DNA from: Streptomyces sp. NBRC 110035
GTDB lineage: Bacteria > Actinomycetota > Actinomycetes > Streptomycetales > Streptomycetaceae
Direction of reading: 5' to 3'
Length of the DNA stretch: 64,000 bases
Assembly: GCF_000829695.1 (NCBI RefSeq)
Contig: NZ_BBNN01000032.1
Coordinates: forward strand, 62,001 to 126,000
Below, one piece after another: positions 42,901 through 50,376 of this stretch. How positions within the stretch are numbered: position 1 is the first letter of the stretch; every line of letters starts with the position of its first letter. The position numbers and the translations under genes are program-made. Under the pieces are notes generated by a model. That model worked only from the letters and a program-made list of their open reading frames with translations, was not told the origin of the DNA and ran no database searches.

Positions 42901-43617
42901 ACCGTCGCCTCCTGGGACCGTGATCTCGACGCCCTCGCCGGCGAACTGCTGCGCGCCCGCGAGGGCGTCACCGACGTCCTGCTGCCCGCGTCGCTCACCG
43001 CGTCCCAACTGCTGCGGCTGGCCGCGGACCCGGACGGCTTCGCGCGGGAACTGGCCCGCCCCATGCCCCGCCCGCCGCAACCCGCCGCCCGCCGCGGCAC
43101 CCGCTTCCACGCCTGGGTCGAGGCCCGCTTCGAGGAACTGACGCTGCCCCTGCTCGAACCGGACGACCTCCCCGGCAGCGAGGCCGAGATCGCCGACGAG
43201 CACGACCTCGCCGCCCTCAAGGACGCCTTCGAGCGCACCGAGTACGCCCACCGCACGCCCTACCGCGTGGAGGCCCCTTTCCAACTGGAGATCGCCGGCC
43301 GGGTCGTCCGTGGCCGCATCGACGCCGTCTACCGGCAGGACGACAGGGATCCGGGCGAAAACGGCACCGGCGCCGGGACGACGTACGAGATCGTCGACTG
43401 GAAGACCGGCCGCGACCGCACCGCCGACCCGCTCCAGCTCGCCGTCTACCGGCTCGCGTGGGCCGAGCAGCAGGGCGTCCCCCTGGAGTCGGTCACCGCC
43501 GCCTTCCTGTACGTACGCACCGGCGAGGTCGTACACCACGACGCGCTGCCGGACCGCGCGGCCGTCGAACGACTGCTCCTGGAGGAACCCTCCGCAGACA
43601 CATCGGGTGACACGTAG
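39997..43617 (+). CDS. adnB: AdnB-like helicase-nuclease subunit
   Basis: A 1206-aa protein. The UvrD-type motor has AGAGSGKTT (about 40-48), TFTNKAAGEL, DEYQDT (about 270-275), GDPCQAIYGWRGAS and HKSKGLEWD; motif VI is the unusual YVTFTRPRS. A long acidic Pro-rich linker (about 830-960) separates it from the nuclease (about 1020-1206; RGRIDAVY and VDWKTGRD, about 1134, then QLAVYRLAWAE). Unlike AdnA it has no Cys cluster. In mycobacterial AdnAB, AdnB is the main translocating motor. It lies 140 bp after adnA on the same strand. Confidence 0.93.
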   Translation: MHARISDPEQLKELLGIPFTPEQTACIIAPPAPQVIVAGAGSGKTTVMAARVVWLVGTGQVAPEQVLGLTFTNKAAGELAERVRKALIKAGVTDPDTIDPDNPPGEPVISTYHAFAGRLLTDHGLRIGLEPTSRLLADATRYQLAARVLREAPGPYPALTRSFPDLVGDLLTLDGELSEHLVRPEDLRGHDTELLRILENTKLTNADLRKVPEAAAARRELADLVLRYRAAKRERDLLDFGDQIALSARLGHIPEVGRALRDEFRVVLLDEYQDTSVAQRVLLAGLFGGGTGHPVTAVGDPCQAIYGWRGASVANLDDFPEHFARADGSPATRQSLSENRRSGGRLLDLANGLAAPLRAMHAGVEALRPAPGAERDGTVRCALLHTHAEELDWIADSIAHLVRTGTAPGEIAVLCRTATDFAGIQSVLVARDVPVEVVGLSGLLHLPEIADLVAVCEVLQDPGANASLVRLLTGPRWRIGPRDLALLGRRARLIVSPARVDGEDDPDRRLAEAVEGTDPSEVISLADALDTFLETPLDGHRDDDGLPFSPDARVRFARLATELRDLRRSLADPLMDILHRVLAVTGLEIELSASPHALAARRRETLSNFLDIAASFAAGDGEATLLAFLGFLRTAAQYEKGLDNALPGGENTVKVLTAHKSKGLEWDVVAVPGLVTGTFPSGQGREKWTAQGKVLPHGLRGDADTLPDVGSWDSRGLKAFHEAMKDHQHTEELRLGYVTFTRPRSLLLGSGHWWGPSQKRPRGPSAFLQALHDHCAAGYGETEAWADEPAEDDENPALQRSGQDQMWPLPLDDDALARRRAAADTVLAHLESLAVHPADRPPAVPAQDTYDDPDWPPPPDDEDVPPDDVDLFADDVAGEADEDDWHSWTADRPTDGLPSAGPPAGPPLGGLPAGRRPTVPHQATAPEPAAHHGTPASAPRPDPAAPGPEAPDLRAEPAAPRLTPEEARTVASWDRDLDALAGELLRAREGVTDVLLPASLTASQLLRLAADPDGFARELARPMPRPPQPAARRGTRFHAWVEARFEELTLPLLEPDDLPGSEAEIADEHDLAALKDAFERTEYAHRTPYRVEAPFQLEIAGRVVRGRIDAVYRQDDRDPGENGTGAGTTYEIVDWKTGRDRTADPLQLAVYRLAWAEQQGVPLESVTAAFLYVRTGEVVHHDALPDRAAVERLLLEEPSADTSGDT

Positions 43618-43668
43618 GGTGATACGCCCGGTGAGATACCGCACTCCGGGGACACCCCCGCGGGCCGA

Positions 43669-43674
43669 TAGGCT
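43669..43674 (+). promoter_or_regulatory. Candidate -10 (TAGGCT) before the M20 gene
   Basis: TAGGCT, 7 nt, then ATG 43682. Its preservation suggests the decayed gene may still be transcribed. Confidence 0.4.
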
Positions 43675-43681
43675 CGAGGCC

Positions 43682-44533
43682 ATGAGCCAGCCCGTTGACA
43701 GTGCCGTCAGCGCCGTCCGCACGTACGTCGAACAACACAGCGCCGCCTTCCTCGACGACCTCATCGAGGGGCTGCGCAGCCCCTCGGCGCCGGCCGGCCC
43801 CGATCACGCACCCGACGTGCGCCGCGGCGCCGACTGGCTCGCCGCCGCACTCACCGCGACCGGCTTCCCGACCACCGAGGTCTGGCCGACCCCCGGCGCC
43901 CCCGCCGTCCACGCCGAACGGCCCTCCGCCGACCCCGGGGCGCCCACCGTGCAGCCCGCCGCCCGCCAGGACGTGCAGCCCGCCGTCCGCGAGGACGGCC
44001 GGCACAGCGGCCCCTTCGAACCCGTCGTCCGGGACAGGGACAACCGGCTGCACGCCCGCGGGGCGGCCGACGACCAGGGCCAGGTGTTCCTCCACACCCT
44101 CGGCGTCCGGTCCCGCCTCGCCACGGCCGGCCGCACCGCCTCCGCAGTGCACCTGAAACCGCTGATCGAGGGCGAGGAGGAATCCGGCCCACCCCACTTC
44201 CGGTCCCTCGTCGAGCGGCACGCGGACCGGCTCGCCGCCGACGCGGTGATCGTCTCCGACACCGGGACGCGGCCCGAGGACACCCCCACCGTGTGCACCG
44301 GCATGCGGGGCCTCGCCGAGTGCGAGATCCGGCTGCACGGCCCGGACCAGGACATCCACTCCGGTTCCTTCGGCGTCGCGGTGCCCCACTCGGCCACCTC
44401 CGTCGCCCGCCTTGCCGCCGCGCTGCACGACGAGCACGCGCGCGCGGCGGTCCCCGGCTTCCACGACGGTGTCGCCGAGCTCACCGACCGCGAACGCGAA
44501 CTCCTCGCCGAACACTGGCGGCGCGTGCCCTGA
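43682..44533 (+). pseudogene. Truncated M20-family dipeptidase with lost metal ligand
   Basis: 283 codons where the M20 dipeptidase family has about 450-470. The N-terminus is clearly M20 (SAAFLDDLIEGLR, ARGAADDQGQVF, LIEGEEESG, VIVSDTG, GPDQDIHSGSFG). The first metal-binding site, normally GHxDVQP, reads ARQDVQP here, so the His ligand is gone. The frame stops in a divergent HWRRVP end, removing the rest of the dimerisation domain and the C-terminal His ligand. Several other positions usually conserved also differ. It should lack peptidase activity. Its conserved start and possible -10 suggest recent decay, though a non-catalytic role cannot be excluded. Confidence 0.75.
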
Positions 44534-44694
44534 ACGCCCCGGGCCGTCCGGCCCCGGCCGCCCGCGCGGGGCACACTGGAAGCACCCCGCCGCCCCGCGC
44601 GCCGACGGGACCGGCCGCCCCCCGCCGTACGACCCGCCGACCCGACCGCCGACCGCCGATCCCATCCGTTTCACCGGGGGAGTTGGAAGCACCC

Positions 44695-45639
44695 GTGACC
44701 ACCTGGACCGACCACACCGCCGACCGCCCCGTCTCGCTCACCGCCCCGAACGGCATCAACCGCGCCGCCCACCACCGGCTCGACGAAGCATGGCTCGCGG
44801 CGGCCTGGAGCCACCCCTCGACGCGCTGCTTCGTGGTCTCCGGCGGCCAGGTCCTCATCGACGAAACGGCCGACGGCCGCACCGAACTCGTCATGACGCC
44901 CTCCTTCGAGGCGCCGCTCACCGAAGCACACCGCTACTTCCTGGGCATCGACCAGGACGGCGTCAGCTACTTCGCCCTGCAGAAGGACGCCCTGCCCGGA
45001 CGCATGGACGACTCCGCCCGCCCGGCCGGCCTGCGCGAGGCGGGCCTGCTCCTGTCACCCCGCGACGCGGGCCTGATGGTGCACGCGGTCGCCCTGGAGA
45101 ACTGGCAGCGTCTGCACCGCTTCTGCTCCCGCTGCGGCGAGCGCACCGTCATCGCCGCGGCCGGCCACATCCGCCGCTGCCAGGCCTGCGGCGCCGAGCA
45201 CTACCCGCGCACCGACCCCGCGGTGATCATGTCCGTCGTCGACGACCAGGACCGCATCCTGCTCGGCCGCCAGGTCCACTGGCCCGAGGGCCGCTTCTCG
45301 ACCCTCGCCGGCTTCGTCGAGCCGGGGGAGTCCATAGAGCAGTCGGTGCGCCGCGAGGTGCACGAGGAGGTCGGCATCAGCGTCGGCGAGGTCGAGTACG
45401 TCGCCAGCCAGCCCTGGCCGTTCCCCTCCAGCCTCATGCTGGGCTTCGTCGCCCGCGCCACCTCCACCGACATCGACGTCGACGGCGACGAGATCCACGA
45501 GGCCCGCTGGTTCTCCCGGGACGAACTGGGCGCGGCCTTCGAATCCGGCGAGGTGCTCCCGCCCTACGGCATCTCGATCGCGGCCCGCCTGATCGAGCGC
45601 TGGTACGGCAAGCCCCTCCCGACCCGCACCGCTTTCTGA
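44695..45639 (+). CDS. nudC: NAD+ diphosphatase NudC (Nudix)
   Basis: A 314-aa protein. After an N-terminal domain, a zinc ribbon CSRCG...CQACG (about 144-164) precedes the Nudix domain. The Nudix box GFVEPGESIEQSVRREVHEE is intact and followed by the NudC array SQPWPFPSSLM that marks NADH pyrophosphatases. It cleaves NAD(H) to NMN and AMP and in other bacteria removes NAD caps from RNA. GTG 44695 has GGAAG 7 nt upstream. It is the nudC position of mycobacterial synteny (Rv3199c). Confidence 0.95.
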   Translation: MTTWTDHTADRPVSLTAPNGINRAAHHRLDEAWLAAAWSHPSTRCFVVSGGQVLIDETADGRTELVMTPSFEAPLTEAHRYFLGIDQDGVSYFALQKDALPGRMDDSARPAGLREAGLLLSPRDAGLMVHAVALENWQRLHRFCSRCGERTVIAAAGHIRRCQACGAEHYPRTDPAVIMSVVDDQDRILLGRQVHWPEGRFSTLAGFVEPGESIEQSVRREVHEEVGISVGEVEYVASQPWPFPSSLMLGFVARATSTDIDVDGDEIHEARWFSRDELGAAFESGEVLPPYGISIAARLIERWYGKPLPTRTAF

Positions 45640-45699
45640 CACCCGGAAGCGGGGTGGGCGCCTCCGATCAAGGACACGCCCTCGCGGCGTAAGCATCGA

Positions 45700-45857
45700 G
45701 TGTCCGACGTCACGGGGAAAGTCCAGGCCGTAGCCCGCGCGCGGCACGCCAAGGGCGAGAGCGTCACAGCCATCGCCAAGGCCCTGGGAATCTCCCGTGC
45801 CACTTTGTACCGGCACATCGGCGAAAGCTCTGAGGCAAGCGCACAGACGTACCGGCA
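45700..45857 (+). pseudogene. C-terminal remnant of a serine recombinase (resolvase/invertase)
   Basis: About 50 codons starting at GTG 45700. The segment AVARARHAKGESVTAIAKALGISRATLYRHIGES is the C-terminal helix-turn-helix of Hin/resolvase-type serine recombinases. The catalytic domain with its serine is absent, so the protein cannot recombine DNA. A strong hairpin follows. Beyond the remnant the frame continues without coding character. Confidence 0.7.
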
Positions 45858-45859
45858 GG

Positions 45860-45882
45860 CCCCTGACGTAAGGCGTCAGGGG
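45860..45882 (+). terminator. Hairpin after the recombinase remnant
   Basis: CCCCTGACG and CGTCAGGGG form a perfect 9-bp stem with a 5-nt loop; probably the original recombinase terminator. Confidence 0.6.
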
Positions 45883-45918
45883 TGCTGTCACACGGGGCCC
45901 AGTGGAAGGCAAGTGGGA

Positions 45919-46263
45919 TCAGGGAGCCATCGCGCGGACAAGCATCGTGTCCACGGTCCTGCCCTCTGGCGGACCGATCAGAGACACGCCCACGTCAGAG
46001 AAGCCGTGCCCCGTGAGGGTGCGCCTCCACTCATCCGGAGCACGGTCGTGCCGCAGTCCGGATCTGGCCGGCTGGGGCGCCTGGTTGCCTGGAGGCAAGT
46101 GCGAGAACGCCAGGATTCCGCCCGTCGCCATACGCGAGCGGATCAGCGGGAGCAGGATGTCCGGATCGACGAACCACACGGCACCAAAGATCGACAGTAC
46201 GACATCGAACACGTCCGGCGTGACGTACGCCTTCGGGTCACGGATCGCTACTTCCCTGCTCAT
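45919..46263 (-). pseudogene. SAM-dependent methyltransferase fragment
   Basis: A 114-codon frame. FDVVLSIFGAVWFVDPDILLPLIRSRMATGGILAFSHLPP matches the second half of a class I methyltransferase core (motif II onward), and DEWRRTLTGHGFSDVGVSLIGPP continues it. Motif I with the SAM-binding glycines is missing. GGAGG lies 9 nt before ATG 46263, and the start overlaps the stop of the upstream ORF by ATGA, so it may still be translated. Codon choice is less GC-biased than in neighbours, suggesting transfer. Confidence 0.6.
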
Positions 46264-46529
46264 GCTGGCCTGCCTCCACGTGATGAGGGTTCCGTGGTGC
46301 TCCGGTTACGTCGCCCACCCGCGCACTTGGAACACAGGCACGGCGGCATGAGGCCAGTAGCGGGAGGTTCCCCGCCCTCGCCCTCGTACAGGGTTCGTGG
46401 CTTCGTCCGAGTGCCGTCGGTCCTCACTGGTAAGCGCTGATGCGGAGGGACATGACGACCATGTTCCGGATCGGGCGTGACCATCGCGGCGACGTTTGAG
46501 GCGGCCCTCGGGTGTCGTGTCGGCGCCAC
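46260..46529 (-). CDS. Small ORF upstream of the methyltransferase fragment, unknown
   Basis: An 89-codon frame ending in ATGA overlap with the methyltransferase fragment. It contains a Cys group PPCLCSKC and a basic end (GGRRNRSTTEPSSRGG). Codon usage gives little support, no family is recognised, and the start is arbitrary. The overlap with the next start is the main reason to list it. Confidence 0.25.
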   Translation of the reverse strand: MAPTRHPRAASNVAAMVTPDPEHGRHVPPHQRLPVRTDGTRTKPRTLYEGEGGEPPATGLMPPCLCSKCAGGRRNRSTTEPSSRGGRPA

Positions 46530-46640
46530 TCCGAAGGCGGTAAACCGGTGTCATTAGAGGCGTGGATCGAGCGGTACTCGGCTCCACCGGAGTGAGGGAG
46601 TGCGCGCGTCCTCGTGTGGCCCATCAGGGCGGGGACAGCA

Positions 46641-46678
46641 GAAGGCCCCCGTCTGTCTCTTCGGACGGGGGCCTTCTG
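46641..46678 (-). terminator. Terminator of mycoredoxin gene
   Basis: AGAAGGCCCCCGTC and its inverted copy form a perfect 14-bp stem with a 10-nt loop, 22 bp after the stop. Confidence 0.75.
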
Positions 46679-46699
46679 TGTGTAAGGGGGAGCGGGTTG

Positions 46700-46957
46700 T
46701 CAGGCGCTGAGCGCCTGCTTGACCTGGGCAAGGCTCGGGTTCGTCATGACGACCTCGGTCCCACCATTGGTGGGAACCACCTGAACCGTCGGGACCGTCT
46801 GGTTGCCACCGTTCGCCTTCTCCACGAAGGCCGCGGAGGCCGGGTCATGCTCGATGTTGATCTCGGTGTACGCGATGCCCTCGCGGTCCATCTGACCCTT
46901 CAGACGGCGGCAGTATCCGCACCACGTGGTGCTGTACATCGTCACAGTGCCCGGCAT
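46700..46957 (-). CDS. mrx1: Mycoredoxin (glutaredoxin-like, CGYC)
   Basis: An 85-aa thioredoxin-fold protein with the active site TWCGYCRRLK and the cis-Pro region QTVPTVQV. Length, CGYC motif and position next to uvrD2 match mycoredoxin-1 (Rv3198A). Mycoredoxin reduces protein-mycothiol mixed disulfides, with mycothiol as electron source, in the actinobacterial thiol system. ATG 46957 has AAGGAG 9 nt upstream. It is divergent from uvrD2 with about 190 bp between the starts. Confidence 0.95.
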   Translation of the reverse strand: MPGTVTMYSTTWCGYCRRLKGQMDREGIAYTEINIEHDPASAAFVEKANGGNQTVPTVQVVPTNGGTEVVMTNPSLAQVKQALSA

Positions 46958-47099
46958 GTCTCTCGCGCTCCTTCGGCGACTCGGGAAGTCCTCGCTGAGG
47001 AAGGAACGTAGGTGAAAGCGCCGTCATTCCCAGGGGCCGTGGCCCGCCCGCTCGTGTGATGTGATGCCTGCCGCATTGGTACGACTGCGAGGGCGCGCC

Positions 47100-47108
47100 T
47101 GTGGACAA
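47100..47108. promoter_or_regulatory. Isolated DnaA-box sequence (TGTGGACAA)
   Basis: The inverse of TTGTCCACA, the box favoured in Streptomyces, in the mycoredoxin-uvrD2 gap. Single copy. Confidence 0.25.
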
Positions 47109-47147
47109 CCGGCTCAGCCGTCTTTGGCGACCTGGCAGCATGGCTGT

Positions 47148-49355
47148 GTGACAGCAGCAACGCACTCCCCTCTCTTCCCGCGGGTACCGGACTCGGCCGA
47201 CGCGGTGCTCGAAGGGCTCGACCCCGAGCAGCGCGAGGTCGCCACCGCCCTGCACGGCCCGGTGTGCGTGCTGGCGGGCGCCGGTACCGGCAAGACCAGG
47301 GCGATCACCCACCGGATCGCCTACGGGGTGCGCGCCGGAATCCTCCAGCCCTCCAGCGTGCTCGCCGTCACCTTCACCAACCGTGCCGCCGGGGAGATGC
47401 GCGGCCGGCTGCGCCAGCTCGGTGCCGTGGGGGTCCAGGCCCGCACCTTCCACTCGGCGGCGCTCCGCCAGCTCCAGTACTTCTGGCCGAAAGCGGTCGG
47501 TGGCTCCCTGCCCCGGCTGGCCGACCGCAAGATCCAGCTCGTCGCCGACGCGGCCGCCGCCTGCCGCATCCGGCTCGACCGGGGCGAGCTGCGGGACGTC
47601 ACCGCCGAGATCGAGTGGTCCAAGGTCACCCAGACCGTCCCCGCCGAATACCCGCCCGCCGCTGCCAAGGCCGCGCGGGAGGCGACCCGTGACCCCGCCG
47701 AGATCGCCCAGCTCTACGCCGCCTACGAGGACCTCAAGCGGGAGCGGGGGGTCATCGACTTCGAGGACGTGCTGCTGCTCACCGTGGCCGTGCTCCAGGA
47801 CCGTCAGGACATCGCGGAACAGGTCCGCGCCCAGTACCAGCACTTCGTCGTCGACGAGTACCAGGACGTCAGTCCGCTCCAGCAGCGGCTGCTGGAGCTC
47901 TGGCTCGGAGACCGGGAGAACCTGTGCGTGGTCGGCGACGCCAGCCAGACGATCTACTCGTTCACGGGCGCGACCCCCGACCATCTGCTCGACTTCCGCA
48001 CCCGGCATCCCGGTGCCACCGTCGTGAAACTGGTCCGCGACTACCGCTCGACCCCCCAGGTGGTCCGCCTCGCCAACGGCCTGCTCGCCCAGGCGCGCGG
48101 CCGTGCCGCCGACCACCGGCTGGAACTCGTCTCCCAGCGCGGCCCGGGACCCGACCCCGTCTTCAGCGAGTACACCGACGAACCCGCGGAGGCCGAGGGC
48201 GCCGCGCGCCGGATCGGCGAACTGCTCGGTGCCGGTGTTCGGGCCAGTGAGATCGCCGTGCTGTTCCGTACGAACTCCCAGTCCGAGACCTACGAGCAGG
48301 CCCTCGCGGACGCCGGAGTCCCGTACCAGCTGCGGGGCGCCGAGCGCTTCTTCGACCGTCCGGAGGTGCGCAGGGCGAGCAGCGCCCTGCGCGCGGCGGC
48401 CCGTTTCGGCGGCAACGACAGCCTCCTCGACGACGTGGTCGACCTGCCCTCCCAGGTACGCGCCGTGCTGTCGGGCGAAGGGTGGACGGCGCAGCCGCCG
48501 GCGGGCTCGGGGGCGGTGCGGGAGCGCTGGGAGTCCTTGGCCGCTCTGGTGAACCTCGCCCAGGACTTCACCGCCGCGAGACCCGGAGCCACCCTCACCG
48601 ATCTCGTCGCCGAGCTCGACGAGCGGGCCGGTGCCCAGCACGCCCCGACCGTGCAGGGCGTCACGCTCGCTTCGCTGCACTCGGCCAAGGGACTCGAGTG
48701 GGACGTCGTCTTCCTGGTCGGTGTCGCCGAGGGCATGATGCCGATCACCTACGCGAAGACCGACGAGCAGATCGAGGAGGAGCGCCGTCTCCTCTATGTG
48801 GGTGTCACCCGGGCACGGGAGCGTCTCCATGTCTCCTGGTCGCTCGCCCGGTCGCCCGGCGGCCGGGCGAGCCGTCGGCCCAGCCGTTTTCTCCACGGGC
48901 TGCGTTCCGGCCCGACCGCCGCGGCCGGCCGCAACGGCGCGGGAGGCGTCGGCGGTGTGGAACGTGGTGCGTCCGGGCCGGTGGCCGCTTCCGTGGCCCC
49001 GGGGCCGGGACGCAGGCAGCGCAGCCCCGCCCGCTGCCGGGTCTGCGGGCGCACGCTGACGGACGCGGGCGAGATGAAGCTGATGCGCTGCGAGGACTGC
49101 CCCTCCGACATGGACGAGGGCGTCTACGAGCGGCTGCACGACTGGCGTGGCGACCAGGCGCGGCGCAGCGGGCAGCCCGCGTTCTGCGTCTTCACCGACA
49201 AGACGTTGATGGCCATCGCCGAGACCGTCCCCGAGGACGCGCCGGGGCTCGCCCGCATCCCCGGTGTGGGCAAGCGCAAGCTGGACCGCTACGGGGCCGA
49301 CGTACTGGCCATCTGCGCCGGCGGAGACGGAGCGGAGGACAAGGAACAGGCCTGA
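47148..49355 (+). CDS. uvrD2: UvrD2-type DNA helicase with HRDC domain
   Basis: A 735-aa SF1 helicase: AGAGTGKTRA (about 44-53), TFTNRAAGEM, DEYQDV (about 236-241), GDASQTIYSFTGA, HSAKGLEWD and YVGVTRARERL. The C-terminus has the tetracysteine motif CRVCG...CEDC (about 631-651) and a fused HRDC domain (about 660-725), which together define the actinobacterial UvrD2 class (Rv3198c). It unwinds DNA 3' to 5'; the tetracysteine motif is reported to matter for helicase activity. GTG 47148 lies 6 nt after CAGCAT, a weak leaderless arrangement. Confidence 0.95.
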   Translation: MTAATHSPLFPRVPDSADAVLEGLDPEQREVATALHGPVCVLAGAGTGKTRAITHRIAYGVRAGILQPSSVLAVTFTNRAAGEMRGRLRQLGAVGVQARTFHSAALRQLQYFWPKAVGGSLPRLADRKIQLVADAAAACRIRLDRGELRDVTAEIEWSKVTQTVPAEYPPAAAKAAREATRDPAEIAQLYAAYEDLKRERGVIDFEDVLLLTVAVLQDRQDIAEQVRAQYQHFVVDEYQDVSPLQQRLLELWLGDRENLCVVGDASQTIYSFTGATPDHLLDFRTRHPGATVVKLVRDYRSTPQVVRLANGLLAQARGRAADHRLELVSQRGPGPDPVFSEYTDEPAEAEGAARRIGELLGAGVRASEIAVLFRTNSQSETYEQALADAGVPYQLRGAERFFDRPEVRRASSALRAAARFGGNDSLLDDVVDLPSQVRAVLSGEGWTAQPPAGSGAVRERWESLAALVNLAQDFTAARPGATLTDLVAELDERAGAQHAPTVQGVTLASLHSAKGLEWDVVFLVGVAEGMMPITYAKTDEQIEEERRLLYVGVTRARERLHVSWSLARSPGGRASRRPSRFLHGLRSGPTAAAGRNGAGGVGGVERGASGPVAASVAPGPGRRQRSPARCRVCGRTLTDAGEMKLMRCEDCPSDMDEGVYERLHDWRGDQARRSGQPAFCVFTDKTLMAIAETVPEDAPGLARIPGVGKRKLDRYGADVLAICAGGDGAEDKEQA

Positions 49356-49371
49356 TTCCAACTCGTCGAGA

Positions 49372-49409
49372 AAATAGTTTGCGCAGGCCCCAGGAATCCC
49401 CATAGGTTC
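49372..49409 (+). promoter_or_regulatory. wblC promoter with AT-rich WblC-type element
   Basis: TTGCGC (49380-49385), 18 bp, TAGGTT (49404-49409), with AAAATAG just upstream of the -35. An AT-rich block next to the -35 is the known signature of promoters activated by WhiB7/WblC, so autoactivation is likely. It starts only 17 bp after the uvrD2 stop. Confidence 0.6.
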
Positions 49410-49520
49410 TCAGACACGGGAACAGCGGCCTTCTCGGAGGCCCTGATTCCGTGTTGTACTTGCATATCCGTTGGACCGGCTGACCCCGGTCCCCCGATGC
49501 GCCGAGAGGAGGCGAGTCCT

Positions 49521-49835
49521 GTGATCAGCATCAACACCAGCTCCATCGTCAAAATGACCGATCGCTCGGCCGTCTCCCTGTGCATTCTCGGCGCCTCGAA
49601 TCAGGGCACCGGTCTGTCCGGCATCCCTGCCGCACGTCCGGCGTCCTCCGTCGCTCCCGCGGGCCTTGCCCTCTGTGAGCGCGATGAGCGACCGATCAAG
49701 GCACTGGAAGCGGTAGAGGCACAGGCGAAGGCCTATGCCTTTGCGGCGGCCGGTGCCGGATTCCGGAAGCAGACGACGCAGCACCACCTGATGTGGGCCT
49801 TCCGTGGGCCAGAACCCTGGAGTGATCCAGCCTGA
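49521..49835 (+). CDS. wblC upstream ORF / leader peptide
   Basis: GTG 49521 has a very good ribosome site (GAGGAGG, about 9 nt) and opens a 104-codon frame (VISINTSSIVKMTDRSAVSL...). A nested ATG at 49791 gives a 14-residue peptide MWAFRGPEPWSDPA with the same stop. The long form has weak third-position bias and no known domain, so a regulatory role is more likely than a folded protein. The Trp- and Pro-containing end lies right before the terminator, where ribosome stalling would matter. Confidence 0.55.
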   Translation: MISINTSSIVKMTDRSAVSLCILGASNQGTGLSGIPAARPASSVAPAGLALCERDERPIKALEAVEAQAKAYAFAAAGAGFRKQTTQHHLMWAFRGPEPWSDPA

Positions 49836-49856
49836 TTCGCTCAGGCCGGCGCCTTC

Positions 49857-49900
49857 AGGGCCGCGGAACCCCATCCGGGATCCGCGGCCCTTCTGTTTGT
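49857..49900 (+). terminator. Intrinsic terminator/attenuator upstream of wblC
   Basis: AGGGCCGCGGA and TCCGCGGCCCT form an 11-bp stem followed by TTCTGTTTGT, the only U-rich-tailed terminator I see in the window. It precedes wblC by 108 bp, so it must be read through for expression. Confidence 0.75.
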
Positions 49901-50007
49901 CCCCGAACGGGGACGACGGACCGAAGCGCCTCGGGACAAGAGCAGGACCCGGTACCAGCCGCCACCCGGCCCACCGGCCGGAAACGACCAGACGAGGAAG
50001 ACGAACC

Positions 50008-50376
50008 GTGCAACTCGAAGCGCACGCCACGTCCGTACCGCCTTCCGACACGATCCCCAAGCCCGGCTCCACGGAGGACCCGACCTTGACTCCGCTCACC
50101 GCGCTCACCGCGCTCGACGACGCCATCGAGAACCTCGGCGTGCCCGTCCCCTGCCGCTCCTACGACCCGGAGGTCTTCTTCGCCGAGTCGCCGGCGGACG
50201 TCGAGTACGCCAAGTCCCTCTGCCGCACCTGCCCGCTGATGGAGGCCTGCCTCGCCGGCGCCAAGGAGCGGCGTGAGCCGTGGGGTGTCTGGGGCGGTGA
50301 GCTGTTCGTCCAGGGCGTCGTGGTCGCCCGGAAGCGGCCGCGTGGCCGTCCGCGGAAGAACCCGGTCACAGCATGA
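50008..50376 (+). CDS. wblC: WblC/WhiB7 antibiotic-resistance transcription factor
   Basis: A 122-aa WhiB-like protein. Four Cys (VPCRSYD, then CRTCPLMEAC) bind a [4Fe-4S] cluster; the GVWGGELF turn contacts the sigma factor HrdB; and the C-terminal RPRGRPRK AT-hook binds AT-rich DNA. The AT-hook distinguishes WblC/WhiB7, which activates intrinsic resistance genes on ribosome stress. GTG 50008 has GAGGAAG 8 nt upstream. The position after uvrD2 and mycoredoxin is the conserved whiB7 locus. Confidence 0.95.
   Translation: MQLEAHATSVPPSDTIPKPGSTEDPTLTPLTALTALDDAIENLGVPVPCRSYDPEVFFAESPADVEYAKSLCRTCPLMEACLAGAKERREPWGVWGGELFVQGVVVARKRPRGRPRKNPVTA

Larger units (their letters stand above)
45640..46699. 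other. Accessory patch between nudC and mycoredoxin
   Basis: A 1.06-kb stretch with weaker GC bias and broken genes inserted in an otherwise conserved order. It contains a recombinase C-terminal remnant (45700-45857), a hairpin (45860-45882), a methyltransferase fragment (45919-46263) overlapping a small unknown ORF (46260-46529), and non-coding sequence up to the mycoredoxin terminator. It looks like the scar of a mobile element or of a lost gene pair. Confidence 0.6.
49410..50007 (+). promoter_or_regulatory. Long wblC leader with upstream ORF and attenuator
   Basis: About 590 nt separate the promoter from the wblC GTG. The leader holds an upstream ORF (49521-49835) that stops 22 nt before an intrinsic terminator (49857-49900). 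This layout fits the uORF-coupled transcription attenuation reported for whiB7/wblC genes: ribosome-targeting drugs stall translation of the leader and allow readthrough. Confidence 0.65.

Noticed and set aside
39538..43764. A 1408-codon open frame antisense to adnB
   Set aside because: adnB in the other strand has all helicase and nuclease motifs; this frame has none.
46490..46600. tRNA-like fold in the accessory patch
   Set aside because: No consistent acceptor stem, T-loop GTTCNA or cloverleaf spacing could be traced.
32748..47108. Replication origin suggested by two DnaA-box sequences
   Set aside because: Only two isolated boxes about 14 kb apart; an origin needs a dense cluster and dnaA/dnaN context.
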